From JACQSR01 sp042577505 (lineage in GTDB: Archaea > Nanobdellota > Nanobdellia > Woesearchaeales > JACQSR01), in the NCBI GenBank assembly GCA_042577505.1, contig JBHPEA010000004.1, positions 1 to 53,118 on the forward strand: DNA of 53,118 nucleotides. The letters are read 5' to 3'. A program made the translations under genes and the position numbers. The notes beneath the pieces were generated by a model. The model searched no databases. It was given only the letters and a program-made list of their open reading frames with translations, and was not told where the DNA came from. Positions 25,101-31,713 of this stretch are shown one piece after another (position 1 is the first letter of the stretch; every line of letters starts with the position of its first letter).

Positions 25101-26698
25101 GGGTCACAAATGTCATCATAATCTCCATCATCACAGCATTCATTATTTATCCAGGAACAGTTAGCGTAAAGGGAGACACTGCATTCATCAGCAGCACATA
25201 CAGCTAATCCATCATGAGGTGTGTAATCGGAACAATTGGATATAAGCGAACAATCTTTGCAATCAGGATTTGCACCAGGTATAAAGAAACATGTTCCCGT
25301 ACCGCAAAAGGTGCATTTAGCGTTAGTACATGGGAAAATTATAGGTAAGAATCCCCTGCAATCTGCACATGCACCACAAGCATTACAAGAATCTACCTCA
25401 CACTCCTCATATTGGCCGCATGCAACAGGTGTAGAAGCATTTAAACACTGATTTGATGTATCAATATTGTTTAAACACTGATATCTGTGTGTATTATTTA
25501 AGCAATTCCACTGACCATGTGATAAATCTTCACATAATGGATCATTGACGCAAGGTTCGATGACATAAAATTCATCAAAATCATAAACCTGTGAGATTGC
25601 TGGTCCACATTCATAATTGTAGTGGGTTGTGACTCCTATTCTATATAAGCCAGGTGAATGAGAATCAGATGTAGTGCTACACCACACCCATTTAGTTTTT
25701 TCGTCATCTGGTTGAACGTTAAATGGTACTGTAAAATCACTACATGTGATACCTTGACTTTCTGGTGTATTAGCAATAATATCTGTCACGGTAATCCTTG
25801 CCGCTCCTGGATTGTCATTTACGAAATTTAGCACTAATTTAAAGGGATCTCCAGCTTTAATAATCGGCGGATTATTAACACCACCTTGCAAATCATCTAC
25901 ATTTGCTGTCATTTCTAATTCTGTATTTGAATTATCAATAACTTCAACTTCCCAAACCTCTTCGATAGAATCTGACCTAACAAACTCTTGATTAACTTCA
26001 TCTGCACAAATGTATGACTCAGGTTCCCAAAGACCATTGTCATTATCCCATCCTTCATTCACTTTTGCATCAATTTTACAGGTGTATTCCCTCTTAATTT
26101 TAAGATTGGCATTCCCCACTGTTTCAAAATCAACATTATAATAGGACTGGGTAGTACCCCCTCCTTGATGATTTCCACAGTGCGCTCCGTTACATCTCTT
26201 AAGTTCAGTTTCAACTTTACAGCCAACTCCGAAACCGCCTCCACCGTGGCCGCCTCCCATGACATTTTCGTGAAGTGTAATGCTAGGGTATTGATTTTTT
26301 CGGAAGTCAATAGGGGGTGTATCGTGAGATGTTCCCCTACCTACAAATTCGTCACCTGTTATTGTAAATCCTATCCTACCACTTGTATCCTTACAAACTG
26401 TAAGAGGGAGGTTTTCGAGTGTGTCTCTATCGATCATGTAACTTTGAGTGGTAATAGTTGCGAGGAAATCATTAGTGTTGATTAATGGAGCATTGGCGAA
26501 AGATAATGCGTGGACTTGTTGATTACTGTTACAGTTAGAACGTGTATAAAAAGTTAAAAGACGACAAGATTCGTGACCAGAATCACCTCGCCATCCATCG
26601 CAAGAATCATAAATAAACTGGACTTGATGATTTGAAATTGAGAGCGTAGTGGGTAAGCAAAATGCAAGTATTAAAATAAATATCAATAGTTTTCTCAT
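22187..26698 (-). CDS. Giant secreted Cys-rich protein with thrombospondin type 3-like and CGDG repeats
   Basis: 1503 residues. A signal peptide (LLIFILILAFCLPTTLS) leads to a beta-rich region (about 20-380) with a CARDB-like part. From about residue 380 on the protein is packed with Cys, well over 100. Asp-rich repeats of the form DTDGDTHGDVCDNCPDD (about 530-620) are thrombospondin type 3-like calcium repeats. They are followed by units of the form CGDGxxxxxEQC(D/E) and by many short CDPxCxxxxDPDC units. It ends with a non-repetitive segment and shows no membrane helix or sorting motif I recognise. It is probably a disulfide- and calcium-stabilised surface or secreted stalk. ATGA overlap with the upstream membrane-protein gene. 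Confidence 0.85.
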   Translation of the reverse strand: MRKLLIFILILAFCLPTTLSISNHQVQFIYDSCDGWRGDSGHESCRLLTFYTRSNCNSNQQVHALSFANAPLINTNDFLATITTQSYMIDRDTLENLPLTVCKDTSGRIGFTITGDEFVGRGTSHDTPPIDFRKNQYPSITLHENVMGGGHGGGGFGVGCKVETELKRCNGAHCGNHQGGGTTQSYYNVDFETVGNANLKIKREYTCKIDAKVNEGWDNDNGLWEPESYICADEVNQEFVRSDSIEEVWEVEVIDNSNTELEMTANVDDLQGGVNNPPIIKAGDPFKLVLNFVNDNPGAARITVTDIIANTPESQGITCSDFTVPFNVQPDDEKTKWVWCSTTSDSHSPGLYRIGVTTHYNYECGPAISQVYDFDEFYVIEPCVNDPLCEDLSHGQWNCLNNTHRYQCLNNIDTSNQCLNASTPVACGQYEECEVDSCNACGACADCRGFLPIIFPCTNAKCTFCGTGTCFFIPGANPDCKDCSLISNCSDYTPHDGLAVCAADECSVSLYANCSWINNECCDDGDYDDICDPEDNCDPATDCTTPASCYNPDQNDTDSDTYGEICDNCPDDYNPDQIDTDGDTHGDVCDNCPDDANPNQNDEDGDLCGDACDDCPTIYGLNCTDCPVCGDDYAEQGEACDGVDLRGTSCEVLDMFTGGTLTCLADCSGFNTSGCYREGFCGDGQIDPGEQCDFENLTNSSGEWNGTPIYGNGSDECSDFDNHTQGTIDCYLPGHPYECIIDITNCTGNTPGFCGDGVINETEQCDGNDLDDMDCTSFDLFNDTYDIFCNDNCTINTSNCRRTPVCGDGYFDGDEQCEFDENGDYIFGEWDECEDFDGFSGGTLRCSSTCTYDLSDCTYCSPGQDNCCAMPTLSHSDLTDGICDPDCTLIADPDCTFCTDDYHSPPDFDCCYEADNSWCDSDCLPGKDPDCGCIGSNANDNCCNAALDGVCDPNCDVLDISGALIPIDTDCPICTKYPDWPDSTECCLEKVDSSCDLDCVDYQDPDCHDCRNDDDHCCYPAFDGVCDPNCEGRAQDPDCPEVCTCPGEDCCLPAADGCCDPDCPLIPNPVDPDCHPAICDSGFTLCANNTCCRDCNDPGCGGFICDYDGDCEYNHTSQTGEGCNCPDCAEQRDACQMCPGDPFNYNCPIPLLCNVDAGVCAGPPPCPPGKNLCDDGVCRTDCGAHYIGCRNATHPWLNASPDGYCIPDVEACDCIDCDGQRDSCMEGYWCDYDSGLCVDGPPCPPGTSLCINRSNDPPTFYCDGNCTTPPGCYNETNNSYPGNPDGICQEGKEGCDCPDCDWKNDSCIAGATCHGYLKLCYKPCFEGTTLCQDAKCCTDCDRNCKGHIPCLGAYNVSDGNCSIGESCNCPDCNNQTDTCYPGLVCYNELKVCIEEGCLDDGPELDSNECLCNLYGKVLTGVNAYTCDTHNEEYCWAENTYSGLSPYAYCCGDDSPVNDSWISFIGLQVDEVLPPETCIDAKWYHRDEGVVTTYDVTTTAYVQT

Positions 26699-28239
26699 TT
26701 TTTCCTCAATGCCTTAATAACTAAATATAAAACTATAATTGCGAGTAAGATCAAACCAACGTTTAGATAATTTAATAACGGCCCTTTACTAGGGATGATG
26801 AAGTCTTGTTGTGTTCCTTTATTATCGAGGTTCCTTGTTACCCTTACAGTGTATTCACCAGGATCCAACCTAATTATTTTTTCAAATCCTCCATCAATCT
26901 CAACATCCTCGAAGAGCTTTAGGATCTTTCCCGTTTCTTTGTTTTTAATAATTAAATGTGCTGTTGTTTTAACAGGATTAAATTCATCATCTTGTGCCTC
27001 AACGTTGAGAGTTACATAGGTAGATGTAGCTTTTGTTTTAATAAAGAATTTTGGTCTAACTAAATCTGAATATCGATAGGGAATTGTGATCTTTTCAACA
27101 TAACCTGTCTCATCCTTGGCTTCAATAATTAAGTCTACATCATTATATCTCATTATAGATGTGAATGATGTTGAATACCCTCCGATTGAAGGCGGTACAT
27201 CAACGTTATTTTTTGTAGATTCATGGATAATATTGCCTTCCAAATCTACAACTTTAAGACTAAGATCTGATTTTACAAAAAAGTCGGCACTTGGTGAATT
27301 TTCAGCACATAAAAAGGCTTCAATTTCACTTCCTGATTTAATGGGGAATTCAGATAATGCTGCATAATTGAATTTTACTTTCTTTCCCCTAATTGGGATC
27401 CTTATTTTGAGAATAGACTTTTTATCTCCGGAAGTTGCTTCGAGTCTTATTAGGTATGCATCTGGTGCTAAACCATCAAAGGTATATTTAAGGGTTTCAG
27501 TCTGTTGTGCGCCTAATGATACTGTCTCCGTTTTAGATTGTTCTGTAACTAAATCAATTTCCCTCATATCATCCCAAGAATAAAGTTTATATGATACCTC
27601 AATATCTTTTGCTGGACCTTTATTAATTAATGGTACTGTAACTTCGACTGGTGTATTGGATTGAATTACAGATGAGTATTCTCTCAAACTTTTAGGTTCC
27701 CCATTAACAGTAATTTTATCATTATCAAAGTAAAATATTTCATTTCCACCTACAACATTAAAAGTAGCTGTTCCTCCAGGTAGGCCCCTGATAAAACTTA
27801 CTCCTGCAAGATTGAATATTTTTGAAGTAATGAAGAAGAGATCTACTTGGTATTGCCCTTCGATTTGGTTTTCTGGTACTAGGTAGTACTTCTCAAAAGT
27901 CATAGTCTCGTTTGGATTTATAGCAATATTTTCTGCAATATAGAATTCATCTATCATTTTATCTTCGCCATCAAGATAAAAGACTTGGGCTCTGATATGA
28001 CCATCAACAACTGGATATGGATTTGTATTAGTTATTGTTGCAATTAAAGGAACTGATGCCCCCCCTTCAAAATCACCCAGAATAGTATCAACATCGTCGA
28101 ATTCAATAGATCCAAAATTATAACGGGAAAAACAAGGGATATCCTCAAGTTCTTGAGCATTGACTGGTAGTATTAGAGAGATAAAGATAATTGCGATCAA
28201 TAGAATTCTATAATCAAATCTTAAAATTGCCCTCATCAT
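26695..28239 (-). CDS. Membrane-anchored surface protein with CARDB-like domains
   Basis: 514 residues: N-terminal signal segment (LLIAIIFISLILPVNAQ), repeated Ig-like beta domains (VPLIATITNTNPYPVVDGHI, NTPVEVTVPLINKGPAKDIE, LDPGEYTVRVTR) and a C-terminal helix (LNVGLILLAIIVLYLVIKAL) before RKK. The layout is an outside-facing protein held by one C-terminal anchor. The first gene of a two-gene unit with the giant Cys-rich protein, which overlaps by 4 nt (ATGA); it may be that protein's membrane partner, which is inference. Confidence 0.8.
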   Translation of the reverse strand: MMRAILRFDYRILLIAIIFISLILPVNAQELEDIPCFSRYNFGSIEFDDVDTILGDFEGGASVPLIATITNTNPYPVVDGHIRAQVFYLDGEDKMIDEFYIAENIAINPNETMTFEKYYLVPENQIEGQYQVDLFFITSKIFNLAGVSFIRGLPGGTATFNVVGGNEIFYFDNDKITVNGEPKSLREYSSVIQSNTPVEVTVPLINKGPAKDIEVSYKLYSWDDMREIDLVTEQSKTETVSLGAQQTETLKYTFDGLAPDAYLIRLEATSGDKKSILKIRIPIRGKKVKFNYAALSEFPIKSGSEIEAFLCAENSPSADFFVKSDLSLKVVDLEGNIIHESTKNNVDVPPSIGGYSTSFTSIMRYNDVDLIIEAKDETGYVEKITIPYRYSDLVRPKFFIKTKATSTYVTLNVEAQDDEFNPVKTTAHLIIKNKETGKILKLFEDVEIDGGFEKIIRLDPGEYTVRVTRNLDNKGTQQDFIIPSKGPLLNYLNVGLILLAIIVLYLVIKALRKK

Positions 28240-28293
28240 ACCTCTTTTTGGTTTTTTAACTGTTTTTAAGTATAATATTTAAATAACTTTGTA

Positions 28294-29376
28294 TTAAACT
28301 GTCAATGATGGTATTGTGAATTCTAAGGTGCCGACTTGTCCGCACTTTGTTTTATCATTTGTCCATGAAATTTCTTTTCCTTCTGTCACTAATTTTATAT
28401 TTGTTAAAACGTTACAATCTGCGACTGTAATTGTAGTTGTGCCAGTTATTTCAGAGTGGAATTCGTCGTCAAAGAAAAGCGAACCTGAAAGTCTAGCGTT
28501 TGTGTCTTCAGCGTAAAAGTCCAAGGTCATTTCAGATATTGGAATTTCTTTTTTTGTAATTTCATAAGTAATTTTTCCCGTATCACAATCTCCCGGATAG
28601 GCGTCAACTTTATATATTTCTTCACCAACTTTTAATGCTAACTCACCCGGAGCATCACAAAATTCTGAAGGTAAGTCGTTGAATGCTTCACCAGAATAGT
28701 CTCCTACTTCTTGGTTGTTAAATAGTACTTTACCAAAGATTGGTTCTTTTGTTTCTGAGTCTACGAATATAATAGAGGGTGGTGATCCGCTCATAAAAAA
28801 TGAGATAATTAGAAACAAGATAATCAATACTCCAATGACAATGACATAAAACATTGGTTTTTTATAAATTGGATCGTCTTCAAATTTCTTTATTTGAACA
28901 TTTGATCCTGGTTTCTTAGTTATTGGTGGAACATAAGGCCTTGGTTGTGGTCTAGGAGGGGCTGGTTTTGGTTGTATAACTGGTTGTGGTGGTTCTTCTG
29001 ATTTCTTCTCAGGTTCTTTTTCGGGTTCTTGTTTTTCTGGCTCTGGATCAGTATCTTTTTCTTCAGGCTCAGAATCTTGTTCTGGTTCTTCTTGTTCTGG
29101 TTCTTCTTGTTCTGGTTCTTCTTGTTCTGGTTCTTCAGGTTCTTTCTCTATTGGTTCGGGCTCTTCTTCTGGTTTTTTTGCTTCTTCGTCAATTGTATCA
29201 AAAACCACTGAATGTGTAGGAGTTTCCGGAATAGGTTGTGGTGGAATTATTTCTTCTTTTTCTGCTTCTTTAAAGAAATTGTTTATATCGTCCTTCTTCT
29301 TTTTCCATTCCTTTTCATCAGAATTCTTGTTCAAATTTTTTTCTTCTTCTAAAGTATCATTATCTTTACTAACCAT
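28294..29376 (-). CDS. Single-pass membrane protein with Glu/Pro-rich cytoplasmic region
   Basis: 360 residues. Residues 1-165 are highly charged and low-complexity (EEPEQ repeated, then QPKPAPPRPQPRPYVPP); one membrane helix (FYVIVIGVLIILFLIISFFM, about 177-196) follows; the rest is a beta-rich outside domain with Cys pairs. No signal peptide, so the N-terminus is probably inside. The EPEQE repeat is coded by four perfect 15-bp DNA copies. TATA box (reverse of agtatataaatg, 29396-29407) is 26 nt upstream and overlaps the end of the prepilin-peptidase gene. Confidence 0.75.
   Translation of the reverse strand: MVSKDNDTLEEEKNLNKNSDEKEWKKKKDDINNFFKEAEKEEIIPPQPIPETPTHSVVFDTIDEEAKKPEEEPEPIEKEPEEPEQEEPEQEEPEQEEPEQDSEPEEKDTDPEPEKQEPEKEPEKKSEEPPQPVIQPKPAPPRPQPRPYVPPITKKPGSNVQIKKFEDDPIYKKPMFYVIVIGVLIILFLIISFFMSGSPPSIIFVDSETKEPIFGKVLFNNQEVGDYSGEAFNDLPSEFCDAPGELALKVGEEIYKVDAYPGDCDTGKITYEITKKEIPISEMTLDFYAEDTNARLSGSLFFDDEFHSEITGTTTITVADCNVLTNIKLVTEGKEISWTNDKTKCGQVGTLEFTIPSLTV
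29075..29134 (-). repeat. Four perfect 15-bp tandem repeats inside the membrane-protein gene
   Basis: The plus-strand unit tcttgttctggttct is repeated four times with no mismatch, coding a Glu/Pro/Gln repeat on the minus strand. Perfect in-frame copies suggest recent expansion by slippage. Confidence 0.9.
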
Positions 29377-29394
29377 ATATCCATGATCGAAAAG

Positions 29395-30261
29395 CTAGTA
29401 TATAAATGTTTTTACTATAGTTACTATGTAATCTTGAAATATTACGGACACTATAAAAGCGAGAAAAAAACTTGGAACAAAAGGTATTCCTTCTTTGATT
29501 AGTATCTTTTTTACTTTGAGTATTTTTAATTTTTTAATTTGTTCTTTGTTGATGCCTAAGTCTTTTGGTCCACAAACACGTTTACCTCGAATAATAACAT
29601 CTTTTGCTACCCAATCACCCTCAGTTAATTTGGCTGGTTCGATATATTTTTTCATACATCCATTCTCTACAGCCTTTATATATATGTATAAAGGGAACGT
29701 TAAAAAAAGTACGATTGACAATAGTAGGTAAAATAAGCGTAATTGAGGGTGTCCGATTGTTGCTCCGATTACACCACCAATGATGAAGATTACAATAATG
29801 AATATTGAGAAAAGGAAATGCTTTGAATTTACGATTTTCTTTATCTCACGAGATAAATTGCGGTAATTTTTAACACCCAGCATTATACTCCAAAAAATAC
29901 CGTAAACAGCTCCAACTAAGAGGAGGCTAACAATAAAAGAAAACATGAATGTCTCCATAGAATACTGTAATCCGAATAAAGCACCCAATCCAATTAGAAG
30001 TTTAGAGTCTCCCCCTCCCCATTGGCCAGTATAATACATTAGGAACGATAGGATTAAGAAAACTATTATTCCAATTAGGCTATGTAATATATAGCCATAA
30101 TCAAAATGAATAATGGAAAAAAGTAAATTGACGCCAATTCCAATTCCAATTAATCCGAAATTTAAGGAATCTGGAACTTCACGTGTTTTTAGATCAGATA
30201 TAGATGCTAGTAAAAGGACTATGAAAGCAATTCCATATATAATTAGTTCTACGACGGGCAT
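29395..30261 (-). CDS. Archaeal A24 prepilin/preflagellin peptidase
   Basis: 288 residues, polytopic membrane aspartyl protease that cuts class III (pilin-like) signal peptides. The two catalytic Asp lie in SISDLKTREVPDSL (about residue 22) and in QWGGGDSKLLIGLGALFG (GxGD motif, about residue 85). Membrane helices surround both and continue to about residue 195; a soluble loop (KLTEGDWVAKDVIIRGKRVC) and a last helix follow. Typical FlaK/PibD are about 230 residues, so there is an extra soluble segment. Lies among surface-protein genes, and candidate substrates with KG-plus-hydrophobic N-termini occur at 38211 and 49544. Confidence 0.9.
   Translation of the reverse strand: MPVVELIIYGIAFIVLLLASISDLKTREVPDSLNFGLIGIGIGVNLLFSIIHFDYGYILHSLIGIIVFLILSFLMYYTGQWGGGDSKLLIGLGALFGLQYSMETFMFSFIVSLLLVGAVYGIFWSIMLGVKNYRNLSREIKKIVNSKHFLFSIFIIVIFIIGGVIGATIGHPQLRLFYLLLSIVLFLTFPLYIYIKAVENGCMKKYIEPAKLTEGDWVAKDVIIRGKRVCGPKDLGINKEQIKKLKILKVKKILIKEGIPFVPSFFLAFIVSVIFQDYIVTIVKTFIY
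29396..29407 (-). promoter_or_regulatory. TATA box for the Glu/Pro-rich membrane-protein gene
   Basis: Reverse strand CATTTATATACT centred about 26 nt upstream of the ATG at 29376; lies inside the last codons of the prepilin-peptidase gene. Confidence 0.5.
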
Positions 30262-30281
30262 AAACAGCTCTATAAAGTAAA

Positions 30282-30291
30282 GTATATAAAT
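30282..30291. promoter_or_regulatory. Shared TATA box between two divergent genes
   Basis: gtatataaat is centred about 26 nt from both ATGs (30261 on minus, 30313 on plus) in a 51-nt gap. Because TATATA is near-symmetric, one element could serve both directions. Confidence 0.5.
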
Positions 30292-30312
30292 ATTCTTTTA
30301 TTATCTAATGTT

Positions 30313-31032
30313 ATGGTAGAGAATGTATTGAAGCGAGTTAAGGATATGTTTCATTCTGAAGGTCATAAATTACCTAATCATATTGCTATCTCAACATCTG
30401 GTGTCGAATTATGGGCAAAAGAAAACAAAAAGGGGATTGATGAAGCAAATAAAAAAGGTTTCGAGAATTTATTGGTTGTTTTGAAGGAGCAGATTGAATT
30501 AAAAATTCCAGTAATCACTGTTTTTTTATTAAGAGAGGATATGGATAAAGATAGTGAACATTTTAAGGTATTAATAGATTCTATGGAAGAGTTTCTATTA
30601 AAATTAAGGAATAATGAGGAGATTCATAATAATAAAATTAAAATATCTATAATTGGAAAGTGGTATAATTTACCGAGTAGGATCGTTGAACCGATAAAAG
30701 AAGTTGTGGCGGCTACAAGTGAATACGATCAATATTCTCTTAACTTCTGTATTAATTATGATGGTCAGGAAGAGATAACTGATGCGTGTAAATTAATTGC
30801 AAGACAGGTTGCATCTGGAAAATTACAAGCCGAATCTATTACAAAAGAAGATATTAAAGGAAATCTATATTCCTCAAAAATTCCTTCGGTTGATCTGATT
30901 ATAAAGAATGGCAAAGAAAGATCTACAAGAGGGGTTCTACTTTGGGACTCTAAAGAAGCAAGAATATATTTCTCAAATAGGCTATGGCCTGATTTTTCTA
31001 AAAGTGATCTTCTGAGAGCATTAGAAAGTTAG
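30313..31032 (+). CDS. Cis-prenyltransferase (UppS)-like protein lacking catalytic residues
   Basis: 239 residues with the UppS fold: PNHIAISTSGVELWAKE at the place of HVAIIMDGNRRWA, NFCINYDGQEEITDA for NYGGRxEI, VDLIIKNGKERS and VLLWDSKEARIYFSNRLWPD for the RxSxFLLWQ...WPDF end. Key residues differ: the catalytic Asp of MDGN is Ser29, the Asn is Val31, the Arg of GRWA is Leu33, and the late Glu of YAExxF is Arg. It is therefore probably not active alone and may be the non-catalytic partner of a second cis-prenyltransferase that makes the polyprenyl carrier for glycosylation. Downstream are the iron genes, with their own promoter. Confidence 0.85.
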   Translation: MVENVLKRVKDMFHSEGHKLPNHIAISTSGVELWAKENKKGIDEANKKGFENLLVVLKEQIELKIPVITVFLLREDMDKDSEHFKVLIDSMEEFLLKLRNNEEIHNNKIKISIIGKWYNLPSRIVEPIKEVVAATSEYDQYSLNFCINYDGQEEITDACKLIARQVASGKLQAESITKEDIKGNLYSSKIPSVDLIIKNGKERSTRGVLLWDSKEARIYFSNRLWPDFSKSDLLRALES

Positions 31033-31046
31033 TCATGGCTAACTTT
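31025..31046 (+). promoter_or_regulatory. 22-bp palindrome, likely DtxR-family operator
   Basis: aaagttagtcatggctaacttt: ten of eleven base pairs match across the centre (31035/31036). GTTAG...CTAAC halves resemble the TTAGGTTAGSCTAACCTAA box known for DtxR/IdeR-type regulators. It lies just upstream of the TATA box of the dtxR-feoA-feoB operon, whose first gene codes for such a regulator. Confidence 0.6.
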
Positions 31047-31053
31047 TCGTAAG

Positions 31054-31063
31054 CTTTATAAAT
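31054..31063 (+). promoter_or_regulatory. TATA box of the dtxR-feoAB operon
   Basis: ctttataaat centred about 26 nt before the ATG at 31085 (leaderless spacing), 8 nt after the palindromic operator candidate. Confidence 0.6.
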
Positions 31064-31084
31064 AATCGTGTTTTTAGTTGATAG

Positions 31085-31492
31085 ATGAATACCTCAATTG
31101 AAGATTACTTGAGAGTTCTCTATAGAATTTATGAGAATCAAAAAAATAAAGAAAAAGGTATAAAATCTGTTGAAGTTGCCGAGATGCTTGGAATTTCTAA
31201 ACCTAGTGTTTCAGCAATGATTAGGAAGATTATGAAGAAAAGGTACCTGAGAGTGTCGACCTATTCAAGAATACATTTAACAAAAAAGGGTTTGCAAGAA
31301 GCAAGAAGAGTTATGCATAATCATAGAGTTATTGAGGTTTTCTTGAAGGAGATATTGAAATATAATATTGAAGATGTGCATGAAGAGGCTCATAAACTAG
31401 AACACGCTTTTTCAAAAGAATCTATAATGAGGCTTGATAGATACTTGAAAAATCCCAAAATGTCTCCTCATGGAATAAAAATCCCCCACTGA
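31085..31492 (+). CDS. DtxR/MntR-family metal-dependent transcription regulator
   Basis: 135 residues. N-terminal winged helix (SVEVAEMLGISKPSVSAMIR, about 27-46) and a dimerisation/metal-binding half with NHRVIEVFLKEIL and EEAHKLEHAFSKESI, which carry the His/Glu ligands of the DtxR/MntR family. It lacks the SH3-like third domain, as in MntR. It likely senses Fe(II) or Mn(II) and represses its own operon, including feoA and feoB, through the 31025-31046 palindrome; this is inference from context. Confidence 0.92.
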   Translation: MNTSIEDYLRVLYRIYENQKNKEKGIKSVEVAEMLGISKPSVSAMIRKIMKKRYLRVSTYSRIHLTKKGLQEARRVMHNHRVIEVFLKEILKYNIEDVHEEAHKLEHAFSKESIMRLDRYLKNPKMSPHGIKIPH

Positions 31493-31494
31493 AA

Positions 31495-31713
31495 ATGAAA
31501 GTATTATCTAATGCAGAAGAAGGGTCTGACGTTATTGTAGAAAGCGTAGGGTGTGGAAGAGAATTGAAACGAAGATTAAGTGAGCTTGGAATTCATGTTG
31601 GATCCAAATTGCATATTTTGAAGAATGATGTTTCTGGGCCCGTTATTGTAAAGGTGAAGGATTATAGATTAATGTTGGGAAGGAAACAATGTGGTGAAAT
31701 TCACATAAAATGA
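31495..31713 (+). CDS. feoA: FeoA SH3-like iron-transport accessory protein
   Basis: 72 residues, complete FeoA domain: KVLSNAEEGSDVIVESVGCG, LKRRLSELGIHVGSKLHILK, GPVIVKVKDYRLMLGRKQCG. FeoA is thought to bind and regulate FeoB at the membrane. Two bases after the regulator stop and with a 4-nt ATGA overlap into feoB. Confidence 0.94.
   Translation: MKVLSNAEEGSDVIVESVGCGRELKRRLSELGIHVGSKLHILKNDVSGPVIVKVKDYRLMLGRKQCGEIHIK

Noticed and set aside
22609..25143. Several open frames of 80-130 residues on both strands inside the Cys-rich gene
   Set aside because: They are side effects of repetitive TGT/TGC/GAT codons; rich in His/Ile/Met with no domain and no promoter.
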